DNA from: an uncultured Alphaproteobacteria bacterium
GTDB lineage: Bacteria > Pseudomonadota > Alphaproteobacteria > RF32 > CAG-239
DNA length: 44,422 bases
Reading direction: 5' to 3'
Assembly: GCA_904501925.1 (NCBI GenBank)
Contig: CAJGCO010000014.1
Span: forward strand, 1 to 44,422
The notes below the pieces were generated by a model that saw only the letters and a list, made by a program, of their open reading frames with translations, was not told where the DNA came from and did not search any database. Both the position numbers and the translations under genes were made by a program. Shown piece by piece: positions 36,934 through 43,324 of this stretch; the first letter of the stretch is position 1, and every line of letters starts with the position of its first letter.

Positions 36934-37407
36934 TTAATATAAATCATTAAAAATATAATTTAACTTTTTAGCAAACTCTCTGCCGTGTCCAGCATAGCCG
37001 TGTATTGGGGAAACACTCTTTTTGCTATGATTAACAATATAAATCCAAAAATCAGTGTACTGACCTTTTACAACAACTATATCAAAATTATAGTCCGAGC
37101 CACCATAAGACATTTCAACAGTTTGCCCCTTATGATATTTCTCAAAAACCTCTTTACCCTTTTCTATCTCTTTGTAAACCTCTGCAATACCATTCTCATT
37201 TGTCATTGAAAGATGATTATTATTACAAACATCAACCCCATATTTAGAGCCATATCTTGAACGCAATGCTTGATGCAAGTATTTAGGGCAGTTTATTACA
37301 AAACAAGTATAATTAAGTCGAGGGTATGTTTCTTTATTATATCTAATAATCTTATCATTTACTTTGAGTGTTTTAATCTCAACCTCTTTATCAAAAATGT
37401 TAGCCAT
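36934..37407 (-). CDS. hypothetical protein, 157 aa
   Basis: MANIFDKEVEIKTLKVNDKI, TCFVINCPKYLHQALRSRYG, MSYGGSDYNFDIVVVKGQYT and PIHGYAGHGREFAKKLNYIF. The Gly/His cluster HGYAGHGRE might form a binding site. First gene of the 37442 operon. Confidence 0.83.
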   Translation of the reverse strand: MANIFDKEVEIKTLKVNDKIIRYNKETYPRLNYTCFVINCPKYLHQALRSRYGSKYGVDVCNNNHLSMTNENGIAEVYKEIEKGKEVFEKYHKGQTVEMSYGGSDYNFDIVVVKGQYTDFWIYIVNHSKKSVSPIHGYAGHGREFAKKLNYIFNDLY

Positions 37408-37441
37408 AGTTTTATTGTTTTAATCGTTTTCTTAACTGATA

Positions 37442-37472
37442 CAAAGGTAAGAAAAATAATTGACATTTCAAA
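37442..37472 (-). promoter_or_regulatory. Bacteroides-type promoter
   Basis: -7 TACCTTTG (37442-37449), -33 TTTG (37469-37472), spacer 19 nt. Drives 37407 and 36926. Confidence 0.78.
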
Positions 37473-37474
37473 AT

Positions 37475-37502
37475 AAAAAAGGGTAAATCTTTCGACTTAC
37501 CC
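37475..37502 (-). terminator. intrinsic terminator with GAAA tetraloop, abutting the next promoter
   Basis: GGGTAAGTC and GATTTACCC pair (one G-U) around a GAAA loop, followed by TTTTTTA, which runs into the 37442 promoter. Confidence 0.85.
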
Positions 37503-37516
37503 TCATTTTTTTATTA

Positions 37517-37864
37517 TTAGTCAATATAAGCATAATACTGACTTAACTCCTCGCCCTTGAAATGCTCACGACAATAGTTATCTGCCTTACGCCACAACTC
37601 GTCATAAACCCTCGCCAAAGGTTCGTTTTTCTCATAGTGTTGCCAAATCTTTTGATTTAGACAAACAACCCACTCGCACATAAACTCCAAATTATTACCC
37701 CAAGAGCGCATAACTCTACGATAGGTATCTTTAACACCCTTTGCGCCATAACACTCTGCGATACTCAAATCAGCAAAAAATGTGGTCTTACGCTCCTTAC
37801 CGACCTCGTTAAGGAAACTTTCAAACATCAACTCACAAGCAGAAGCATAACGAAATATATTCAT
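37517..37864 (-). CDS. hypothetical protein, 115 aa, Bacteroidota mobile-element family
   Basis: FFADLSIAECYGAKGVKDTY, a Trp-rich helix (LNQKIWQHYEKNEPLARVYD) and ELWRKADNYCREHFKGEELS. I recognise this layout from small proteins of Bacteroidota plasmids and conjugative elements, without a function. Start at 37864 fits the 37901 promoter. Confidence 0.84.
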   Translation of the reverse strand: MNIFRYASACELMFESFLNEVGKERKTTFFADLSIAECYGAKGVKDTYRRVMRSWGNNLEFMCEWVVCLNQKIWQHYEKNEPLARVYDELWRKADNYCREHFKGEELSQYYAYID

Positions 37865-37900
37865 AGTCTTAATTCTTTTAATTGTTAAACTTTGATAGTG

Positions 37901-37941
37901 CAAAGATAAGTAAAAAAATCCGAATATGCAAATTATTCGGA
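37901..37941 (-). promoter_or_regulatory. fused terminator-promoter
   Basis: -7 TATCTTTG (37901-37908), -33 TTTG (37929-37932). TCCGAATA and TATTCGGA (8 bp) flank the -33 box in a 7-nt loop, and TTTTTTT follows. Confidence 0.8.
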
Positions 37942-37960
37942 CTCTTTTTTCAAATTATTT

Positions 37961-38239
37961 TTAAGAAACAATTTCCCCAAGATACATCATAATATCTCCA
38001 TAGTGAATATCATCAACGGTCTTATCGTATAGACCACGATATTGTAGAATATCATCAGCAACACCGCCCATATCACTTAAAACATCAGCAAGTGTTGGAT
38101 ATTCCATACGAATAGTCGCTGGTGCATCAACATCATCTACCAATGTTCCAATGGCATAGCCGTCATAGCACTCCATATCATAAGTAACCTCATTACCACC
38201 GATAAGTACCTCAATACCCTCTTCCAAAATGTAATCCAT
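37961..38239 (-). CDS. acidic hypothetical protein, 92 aa
   Basis: VLIGGNEVTYDMECYDGYAI, then acidic strands and DVLSDMGGVADDILQYRGLY. Very acidic and beta-rich. Second gene of the 38452 operon. Confidence 0.83.
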   Translation of the reverse strand: MDYILEEGIEVLIGGNEVTYDMECYDGYAIGTLVDDVDAPATIRMEYPTLADVLSDMGGVADDILQYRGLYDKTVDDIHYGDIMMYLGEIVS

Positions 38240-38254
38240 AATCTTATTATTTTT

Positions 38255-38425
38255 CTATTTGATGTATATTGGAGGTTGTGATAGTTCATTTGCTATTCGC
38301 TTTGCATCCTCCTTATAAACGAATTTACTAATGAATTTCCAACCCCATAAAAATCTCTTTTGATAAAGAGCATAATATATGCTTGAACCCTCATATATTG
38401 CCTCAACTTTGAATATCTTTTTCAT
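38255..38425 (-). CDS. small basic protein, 56 aa
   Basis: MKKIFKVEAIYEGSSIYYAL and YQKRFLWGWKFISKFVYKED, a beta-rich basic micro-protein ending IANELSQPPIYIK. The start at 38425 is set by the promoter. Confidence 0.77.
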   Translation of the reverse strand: MKKIFKVEAIYEGSSIYYALYQKRFLWGWKFISKFVYKEDAKRIANELSQPPIYIK

Positions 38426-38451
38426 AGTCTTATTAGTTTTTAATTGTACTG

Positions 38452-38483
38452 CAAAGATAAACATATTTTTTGAATTATGCAAA
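38452..38483 (-). promoter_or_regulatory. Bacteroides-type promoter
   Basis: -7 TATCTTTG (38452-38459), -33 TTTG (38480-38483), 20-nt spacer. Drives 38425 and 38239. Confidence 0.83.
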
Positions 38484-38500
38484 TTTTCAGACAATTTTTT

Positions 38501-38830
38501 CTAAAAAATTGATATTTCTTCAAAAATTCGTTTCAAACTATTGGTAGTATATATGTTATTAAAAAACTCGGTAGTATCTTCACCATTCAAGCGTTTACCA
38601 CCAACACGAACATTGATACCATCTAAAAATATCCTATCAACATTAAAATCATATCCTCTATTCCAAAAAGAACAAAGAACAGGTCTAATGAGTTTTATTT
38701 CTTTCTTTTTAGAAAAACGAAAATAGTCTTTCAAACGCAACTCTGCCTCCTCTCGAATGGCGTAAAATTCGTCTATATTCTTTCGACATAATGTTTTAAT
38801 ACTATCAAATTCCAAATCTGCTTGTGTCAT
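38501..38830 (-). CDS. hypothetical protein, 109 aa
   Basis: Helix FDSIKTLCRKNIDEFYAIRE, a basic patch (FRFSKKKEIKLIRPVLCS), then beta strands and TTEFFNNIYTTNSLKRIFEE. Single-gene unit. Confidence 0.82.
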   Translation of the reverse strand: MTQADLEFDSIKTLCRKNIDEFYAIREEAELRLKDYFRFSKKKEIKLIRPVLCSFWNRGYDFNVDRIFLDGINVRVGGKRLNGEDTTEFFNNIYTTNSLKRIFEEISIF

Positions 38831-38854
38831 AATCTATTAGTTTTAATTGTAGTA

Positions 38855-38886
38855 CAAAGATAAGAAAAATTTTTGACATTTCCAAA
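38855..38886 (-). promoter_or_regulatory. Bacteroides-type promoter
   Basis: -7 TATCTTTG (38855-38862), -33 TTTG (38883-38886), 20-nt spacer. Abuts the 38888 terminator. Confidence 0.84.
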
Positions 38887-38887
38887 T

Positions 38888-38917
38888 AAAAAGGGTAGAA
38901 AATTACTTTCCACCCTT
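38888..38917 (-). terminator. intrinsic terminator abutting the next promoter
   Basis: AAGGGTGGAAA and TTTCTACCCTT pair (one G-U), followed by TTTTTA and the -33 TTTG of the 38855 promoter. Confidence 0.84.
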
Positions 38918-38922
38918 ATTTT

Positions 38923-39213
38923 TTAATCTTCCAAAACATCTTCCGTGATTGTTACCTCATAAATAACATCAGCAATGGGTAACTCACAAGACATATTGCA
39001 CCAAATCCCATCACGATTTATCAATATCGCCATAGGTTTTAGTTTATTAACTATGACTGCATCAAGTGGGTGCAAAATATCATCATTGTATTTGTTGATA
39101 TTTTTATTGTAATCCATAGTGTGCTTAATTGCACTCTCTAATGAATTAAATACCTTAATGTGTGAAATTGAAAAATCACTTGTGAAAATTGAAACGATAA
39201 ATATCTTTTTCAT
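38923..39213 (-). CDS. hypothetical protein, 96 aa
   Basis: KKIFIVSIFTSDFSISHIKV, a helix SLESAIKHTMDYNKNINKYN, and strands. Looks like a small ferredoxin-like alpha/beta fold. Third gene of the 39582 operon. Confidence 0.82.
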   Translation of the reverse strand: MKKIFIVSIFTSDFSISHIKVFNSLESAIKHTMDYNKNINKYNDDILHPLDAVIVNKLKPMAILINRDGIWCNMSCELPIADVIYEVTITEDVLED

Positions 39214-39222
39214 AATTAAATT

Positions 39223-39327
39223 TTAATTATAATAGTTAATAAACCCATCAGGGCTATATTTAGGCATTACCAATGCGTAATTATCATTTTCTAAAATGAT
39301 TATATTACTATAAATTGTCTTTTTCAT
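39223..39327 (-). CDS. micro-protein, 34 aa
   Basis: MKKTIYSNIIILENDNYALV and MPKYSPDGFINYYN. It starts 1 nt after the previous stop, and the leader has the A-rich form. Upstream extension of the frame is a shadow of the 39556 gene. Confidence 0.55.
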   Translation of the reverse strand: MKKTIYSNIIILENDNYALVMPKYSPDGFINYYN

Positions 39328-39328
39328 A

Positions 39329-39556
39329 TTATCTTTGTTTAATTCTCGCCCAACATACCAAAATATAATCGTTTGGTAGTTTATATCTATTGTTATTTGC
39401 ATCCCACACTCCGTGTTCATCAAAGTCATCTTTGAAAGGACAATAGTCCAAAATGCCATCATAAACCTCTTTTCCGTTTGCTGCATCATAAACCGTTACA
39501 AAGTCATCCTCAAACTCGACCTTTTTGTGTCCCATTGGAATAATGTGTAGTCCCAT
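39329..39556 (-). CDS. hypothetical protein, 75 aa
   Basis: GLHIIPMGHKKVEFEDDFVT, VYDAANGKEVYDGILDYCPF and YILVCWARIKQR. Beta-rich. First gene of the 39582 operon. Confidence 0.82.
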   Translation of the reverse strand: MGLHIIPMGHKKVEFEDDFVTVYDAANGKEVYDGILDYCPFKDDFDEHGVWDANNNRYKLPNDYILVCWARIKQR

Positions 39557-39581
39557 AATCTTTTTGTTTTTAATTACATTG

Positions 39582-39613
39582 CAAAGATAAGTATAATTTT
39601 TGAAATATGCAAA
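39582..39613 (-). promoter_or_regulatory. Bacteroides-type promoter
   Basis: -7 TATCTTTG (39582-39589), -33 TTTG (39610-39613), 20-nt spacer. Drives 39556, 39327 and 39213. Confidence 0.83.
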
Positions 39614-39616
39614 TTT

Positions 39617-39793
39617 TTACTCAACAAAATCAAAAGAAATTACCAAAAAACCATATTCATCGGAAAGATAATCTGCCACATCAAATACATTTATATTATT
39701 AGGCAGTTCTACCTCGGTTGGCAAATCACACTCATCAATGTTATACTCCAACACATCATCTTTACAATCCCATTTAATGTTTGTTGCTTTCAT
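39617..39793 (-). CDS. acidic micro-protein, 58 aa
   Basis: MKATNIKWDCKDDVLEYNID, then acidic, then VFDVADYLSDEYGFLVISFD. The DVADYLSDEYGFLV end is a pattern I know from small gut-phage proteins (role unknown). Single-gene unit between two promoters. Confidence 0.78.
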   Translation of the reverse strand: MKATNIKWDCKDDVLEYNIDECDLPTEVELPNNINVFDVADYLSDEYGFLVISFDFVE

Positions 39794-39819
39794 AGTTTTA
39801 TTGTTTTAATTTGATATGA

Positions 39820-39851
39820 CAAAGGTAAGAAAAAAAATTGAAATATGCAAA
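39820..39851 (-). promoter_or_regulatory. Bacteroides-type promoter
   Basis: -7 TACCTTTG (39820-39827), -33 TTTG (39848-39851), 20-nt spacer. Drives the 58-aa gene. Confidence 0.83.
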
Positions 39852-39862
39852 TTTTTGGAGTA

Positions 39863-40075
39863 TTATTTTACAAGATATTTCTCCAATAACATTTCCCTAT
39901 ATCGTTTAATTTGTTCACGACAACAAGCATTGCAATCTTCACAATTATTAAGTCTATCTTCGCCAAATAAGATGATTTTTAAGCAATGCCCAGCGTGATT
40001 GGTAACCTTTGCATTTACCAATCTATCCACCAACTCAATGATATTCTCATTTGCTTTATTTAACTTAATTTCCAT
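39863..40075 (-). CDS. Cys-rich hypothetical protein, 70 aa
   Basis: A helical N-terminus (ENIIELVDRLVNAKVTNHAG), then C-x-C-C spacing (NCEDCNACCREQI) and a basic helix. Possible metal site. Third gene of the 40494 operon. Confidence 0.82.
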   Translation of the reverse strand: MEIKLNKANENIIELVDRLVNAKVTNHAGHCLKIILFGEDRLNNCEDCNACCREQIKRYREMLLEKYLVK

Positions 40076-40079
40076 AAGT

Positions 40080-40262
40080 CTAAAAGTTTAATTTAATCTC
40101 TCCGATATTTTTCTTTAATTTGATTGTCGTTAAATCGTATTTATCACAATCAAGTTTGTGTTCAGTACGAATATCACAACAACCATTATCAGTTCTAAAT
40201 GGGCAATCATCACAATTAGTCCTGCCCTTTTCAAATTCAACCTCTAAAACAAAATTTGCCAT
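40080..40262 (-). CDS. Cys-rich phage protein, 60 aa
   Basis: VLEVEFEKGRTNCDDCPF, then CCDIRTEHKLDCDKYDL-type spacing and LTTIKLKK. This CxxCPF...C...LxCxKYDLxT layout recurs in small phage proteins as I know them and suggests one metal site. The start at 40262 avoids overlap with the upstream gene. Confidence 0.8.
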   Translation of the reverse strand: MANFVLEVEFEKGRTNCDDCPFRTDNGCCDIRTEHKLDCDKYDLTTIKLKKNIGEIKLNF

Positions 40263-40266
40263 AGTA

Positions 40267-40470
40267 TTAAAGATTTTCAACAATTTTACATTGATTATAC
40301 ATTTTCTCCACCTCTTTCACACATTCATCGTAAGACTTAAATCTACACATAGGTGTAAAATCTGCTTTTAATTGATAGAAATAATTTTCAGTTCTTGTTG
40401 AATAGTTAATTCTACCAACATATCCCAAAATAGGAATATATACCTTTGCCTTGCAAAATACTACTCTCAT
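40267..40470 (-). CDS. hypothetical basic protein, 67 aa
   Basis: RVVFCKAKVYIPILGYVGRI, then a Tyr/Phe-rich strand and a helix CVKEVEKMYNQCKIV. First gene of the 40494 operon. Confidence 0.81.
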   Translation of the reverse strand: MRVVFCKAKVYIPILGYVGRINYSTRTENYFYQLKADFTPMCRFKSYDECVKEVEKMYNQCKIVENL

Positions 40471-40493
40471 AATCTTTGTTTCTTAAATCGAGT

Positions 40494-40525
40494 GCAAGAT
40501 ACAAATAATTTTTGATATATGCAAA
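40494..40525 (-). promoter_or_regulatory. Bacteroides-type promoter, degenerate -7 box
   Basis: The -7 region reads TATCTTGC, one T short of the usual form, with a normal -33 TTTG (40522-40525). Drives 40470, 40262 and 40075, perhaps weakly. Confidence 0.6.
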
Positions 40526-40526
40526 T

Positions 40527-40556
40527 AAAAAGGGGATTATTTTTTACATAACCCCC
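40527..40556 (-). terminator. intrinsic terminator abutting the next promoter
   Basis: GGGGTTAT pairs with ATAATCCCC (one G-U), followed by TTTTTATTTG, which contains the -33 box of the 40494 promoter. Confidence 0.82.
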
Positions 40557-40564
40557 AATTATTT

Positions 40565-40981
40565 TTACAACTCTACAATTTCCTTACAAATCTTTCCCGT
40601 AAGACTATTCTTGATATAATCTTCCCAAGATGCGTATTTGATGATTGGTTTGTTATTTGAGCCAACGCCATAAGACCTAACATTTGCCCAGCGAGGATTT
40701 CCAAATGTCTGCTCAATCAACTCCTTTGTTACCTTATCCAATGGTACATCATCAGCAATACCAAACCCACAACCATTCTTTGAGTGTGGCTTATGAATTG
40801 TGGTAAAATCTAATGCACAACCCCAATCGTTTGACTGCATATAACCAATGTTTGTGCCGTCAGTTATAAAACAATATGTTGGTTTCTCAACAAATGTTGA
40901 TGCATAGCGAGGAAAAAAACATCTATATCCAAATGACTTTACAACCTCAACCGCTTGCAATAAAATTGTACTCCTATCCAT
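40565..40981 (-). CDS. hypothetical protein, 138 aa
   Basis: MDRSTILLQAVEVVKSFGYR, CFITDGTNIGYMQSNDWGCA, a Gly-rich SKNGCGFGIADDVP loop and WEDYIKNSLTGKICKEIVEL. A family I have met in gut phages, function unknown. The longer upstream frame is leader sequence that reads as hydrophobic. Confidence 0.83.
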   Translation of the reverse strand: MDRSTILLQAVEVVKSFGYRCFFPRYASTFVEKPTYCFITDGTNIGYMQSNDWGCALDFTTIHKPHSKNGCGFGIADDVPLDKVTKELIEQTFGNPRWANVRSYGVGSNNKPIIKYASWEDYIKNSLTGKICKEIVEL

Positions 40982-41010
40982 AGTCTTTAATTGTTTAATG
41001 ATTACAGGAA

Positions 41011-41042
41011 CAAAGATATAAAAAATAAATGAGATATGCAAA
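41011..41042 (-). promoter_or_regulatory. Bacteroides-type promoter
   Basis: -7 TATCTTTG (41011-41018), -33 TTTG (41039-41042), 20-nt spacer. Drives the 138-aa gene. Confidence 0.83.
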
Positions 41043-41061
41043 TTTTTAGACAATAAAGTAT

Positions 41062-41096
41062 AAAAAAAAATGAGGATAACTTTCGCTACCCTCATT
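41062..41096 (-). terminator. intrinsic terminator with GAAA tetraloop
   Basis: ATGAGGGTAGC pairs with GTTATCCTCAT (two G-U) around GAAA, followed by a T9 run. Confidence 0.87.
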
Positions 41097-41111
41097 TAAT
41101 ATACACCCTGC

Positions 41112-41453
41112 TTACTCTATATAAGTTAAAAACTCATATACTTCCTTTACTGCATTGTTGCATAGTGCATCAACCGTATGAGTAAATGCACCACTCGCAA
41201 AACCTACATTGCTCATAGCAAAACGACAAACAGACTTATACTGCTTATCAAACATATCTTGCGTTGGATTTGTTTGCAGATTATTTTTAACCATTGTTAG
41301 AATCTCAATCTTCTTTTCCAGCAGGATAACATCACTACCACAAGAGCGAACAAAGTCAATAAATCTTATTCCCTCCATTTTCTCTTTTAGACTATTAAGA
41401 GATTTAGTTAAAACCTTAATCTCGTTACTGATTGCCTTGATTTTCTTTTCCAT
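41112..41453 (-). CDS. coiled-coil hypothetical protein, 113 aa
   Basis: First half is a heptad-like helix (KKIKAISNEIKVLTKSLNSL, LKEKMEGIRFIDFVRSC), followed by IEILTMVKNNLQTNPTQDMF and a terminal helix. Predicted coiled coil. Single-gene unit. Confidence 0.83.
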   Translation of the reverse strand: MEKKIKAISNEIKVLTKSLNSLKEKMEGIRFIDFVRSCGSDVILLEKKIEILTMVKNNLQTNPTQDMFDKQYKSVCRFAMSNVGFASGAFTHTVDALCNNAVKEVYEFLTYIE

Positions 41454-41487
41454 AGTATTTGATTTTGTTATTTAATTTATCTGAGTA

Positions 41488-41519
41488 CAAAGATAAGTAA
41501 AAAAAATGATATATGCAAG
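41488..41519 (-). promoter_or_regulatory. Bacteroides-type promoter
   Basis: -7 TATCTTTG (41488-41495), -33 CTTG (one mismatch, 41516-41519), 20-nt spacer. Drives the 113-aa gene. Confidence 0.76.
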
Positions 41520-41526
41520 TTTTTAA

Positions 41527-41558
41527 TAAAAAATGAGGATAATTTTTATTACCCTCAT
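41527..41558 (-). terminator. intrinsic terminator of the 42544-41910 operon
   Basis: ATGAGGGTAAT pairs with ATTATCCTCAT (one G-U), then TTTTTTA. It follows palindrome copy 11. Confidence 0.84.
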
Positions 41559-41563
41559 TTAAT

Positions 41564-41579
41564 ATACGCAATTGCGTGT
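41564..41579. repeat. palindrome GTACGCANNTGCGTAC, copy 11 (centre AT)
   Basis: ATACGCAATTGCGTGT. Begins 1 nt past the stop of the 41910 gene and about 5 nt before the operon's own intrinsic terminator, so the palindrome is not the terminator. Confidence 0.75.
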
Positions 41580-41580
41580 A

Positions 41581-41910
41581 TTATAAACCAAGTTTAAGAC
41601 TATTATATACACTCTTGAAATTGGTTGCATATATCCCCTTACCCTTGTGGCAATAACTATGCAACTTCTCCCACATCTCTTCCCCAACAAACATGCATTT
41701 CAAATCATCTTGAATAATGTTATTAGGAACGATGCTCGGTTTTCCCAAAGCAATATAACCAACATCAGGGTAATTCTTTGACACCAACCACAACATATAA
41801 CCTTGTGGAAACTCCTCAACAACCTCAAAAACTCTTGTAGGCAAACCAATTCGTTTAACCTCAATGTATTTCTTTCCGTCTTTCTCGAAATATCGTCTAT
41901 TGTAAGTCAT
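41581..41910 (-). CDS. hypothetical protein, 109 aa
   Basis: MTYNRRYFEKDGKKYIEVKR, RVFEVVEEFPQGYMLWLVSK and a terminal GIYATNFKSVYNSLKLGL. Basic to neutral, alpha/beta. Second gene of the 42544 operon, after palindrome copy 12. Confidence 0.83.
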   Translation of the reverse strand: MTYNRRYFEKDGKKYIEVKRIGLPTRVFEVVEEFPQGYMLWLVSKNYPDVGYIALGKPSIVPNNIIQDDLKCMFVGEEMWEKLHSYCHKGKGIYATNFKSVYNSLKLGL

Positions 41911-41942
41911 AATCTTATATTGTCAAGTTTTTTATTTAAGCA

Positions 41943-41963
41943 GGGTACGCAGGTGCGTACCCC
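41943..41963. repeat. palindrome GTACGCANNTGCGTAC, copy 12 (centre GG)
   Basis: GGGTACGCA to TGCGTACCC, a perfect 9-bp stem between the stop of the 42544 gene and the next start codon. The flank CCCCACTA matches copy 8. Confidence 0.8.
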
Positions 41964-41974
41964 ACTATTTTTGT

Positions 41975-42544
41975 TTATTGTGCCGAGTAAGCCATTGCAA
42001 CCGTACTTACTCCATCGGGGGCTGTGGTAAGTCTATCCCACTCACAACCATTTGCTGCCAATCTCAACACATTTACCAACTTAACAACCTTTGGCTTTAC
42101 TTGATTTTCAACCAAGCCAACCTCTGTCTGTCGATTGCTATCGGTTTTCTTGCTTTTAAGATAGTCCATAATCTTTTGGAACTCTTCCGCAGTTGCGTAT
42201 CTGCCATTCACAAACCAAGCACGACCTCTATCAGCGTTAGCAACCTCGTAATAACGAAGATACAAAGAACCCTTATGCTCAATCAACTTGTTCTCTTGTC
42301 CCTCTACCCATTGTCCCCAAGACAAAGACTGCGCTACAAAATTCTTATCATCGCCTTGCTTTGCAAGTCTGTTATTCACTGCGTTCTCATAAGAGTAATT
42401 CAACTGACAATCAGTGCGAATAATGCTAAACACCTTATTACCCTTGCCAAGAACATACTGCGGAATACCGCTATCACTTACAAATGTAATGTTTGCAAAC
42501 TGACAACCCTTAACCGCCTCAATCATTGAAACCAAATTTTTCAT
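41975..42544 (-). CDS. hypothetical protein, 189 aa
   Basis: KNLVSMIEAVKGCQFANITF, LGKGNKVFSIIRTDCQLNYS, then QSLSWGQWVEGQENKLIEHK and a helical C-terminus. The gene uses more G/C at third positions than its neighbours. Two tandem promoters precede it, so it may be made strongly and first. Function unknown. Confidence 0.84.
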   Translation of the reverse strand: MKNLVSMIEAVKGCQFANITFVSDSGIPQYVLGKGNKVFSIIRTDCQLNYSYENAVNNRLAKQGDDKNFVAQSLSWGQWVEGQENKLIEHKGSLYLRYYEVANADRGRAWFVNGRYATAEEFQKIMDYLKSKKTDSNRQTEVGLVENQVKPKVVKLVNVLRLAANGCEWDRLTTAPDGVSTVAMAYSAQ

Positions 42545-42611
42545 AACACCTATTAGTTATAAAGTTAAACTTAAATTATATTATCACTCCTATTAGTGAT
42601 TTTTCCTACTG

Positions 42612-42643
42612 CAAAGATAAGTAAAAAAATCTAAACTACCAAA
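42612..42643 (-). promoter_or_regulatory. Bacteroides-type promoter, proximal of a tandem pair
   Basis: -7 TATCTTTG (42612-42619), -33 TTTG (42640-42643), 20-nt spacer, 68 nt before the start codon. Confidence 0.83.
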
Positions 42644-42717
42644 TTTTTTAGCAACTTTTTTCAAATTATTTTCACTTACCTATTCAATGAACTTTTGTTC
42701 CCTTTATTTTGGTACTG

Positions 42718-42749
42718 CAAAGATAAACTAAAAAAATGAAACTACCAAA
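42718..42749 (-). promoter_or_regulatory. Bacteroides-type promoter, distal of a tandem pair
   Basis: -7 TATCTTTG (42718-42725), -33 TTTG (42746-42749), 20-nt spacer. Both promoters share the CTACCAAAT context at the -33 box. Confidence 0.82.
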
Positions 42750-42829
42750 TAATTTATCAAAATAATTTTATTAGTTTGTGACTTTTTTCTCCCTAAAAAT
42801 TTGCAAAATACAAAAATCCATTTTAAGAC

Positions 42830-42905
42830 GATTTAAGACCATTTATTTTTGAGTGATATATTTGTATAGATTGATTATTTTAATTGAAATTAGACCATTT
42901 ATTTG
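42830..42905. repeat. two AGACCATTTATTT repeats
   Basis: AGACCATTTATTT occurs at about 42836 and 42892. Similar AGACCAA sequences lie in the minus-strand operator-like pair at 5547-5630. A weak plus-strand -7 box (TATATTTG, 42857-42864) lies between them. Confidence 0.4.
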
Positions 42906-42910
42906 ACCAT

Positions 42911-43000
42911 TGTGGGGCATATACCCCTATACCGTAGGTGTCCCCTCCCTCCCCCACACTCCTCGCCCCCAAAAAGGCTATTTAGGGCCAACAGATGGCC
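42911..43000. other. GC-rich structured element in the strand-switch region
   Basis: Hairpin GGGG-CATATA-CCCC (42914-42927), possible long stem TGTGGGG with CCCCACA (42911-42917 with 42952-42958), and hairpin GGCCA-ACAGA-TGGCC (42986-43000). The minus strand has close G runs (GGGGG, GGGGG, GGG, GGGG) that could form a quadruplex. No ORF. Confidence 0.5.
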
Positions 43001-43066
43001 ATGAAAATTTTTCCAGAAATTTTTGACTTTTAAAAATCAGCTTTTACTTTTAATCAATTTTACTTT

Positions 43067-43250
43067 AAAAAAGTAGGTTTTTCAAAAAAATTTTTCCATA
43101 TAATTTTCTTATCTTAAAAAATAGACTTTATTATTTTTACCATCATAAAATTTACCATTATAAAAATTAGGGGACATTTATATAATCATTTTACTTTAAA
43201 ACAAATCCTCCACTAAAAAGTAGGGTTTTCAAAAAAATTTTTCCATATAT
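43067..43250. repeat. direct repeat pair of about 36 nt
   Basis: 43067-43102 and 43215-43250 share AAAAAGTAGG, a TTTTC, an A7 run, a T5 run and CCATATA, nearly identical over 36 nt. A shared TTTTACTTTAAAA flank precedes both. They lie just ahead of the plus-strand 43325 gene. Confidence 0.65.
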
Positions 43251-43324
43251 TTTTTCGATTATAAAAAATGTCATATTATTAATATTACACACTATTTATT
43301 TTATATAAAAATAGATTAACAGAT

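Noticed and set aside
12912..42749. Regularly spaced near-identical sequences, suggesting a CRISPR array
   Set aside because: The repeats are promoters with matching -7 and -33 boxes. The spacing follows gene lengths (0.3-1.7 kb), not 30-40 nt, and no cas gene is present.
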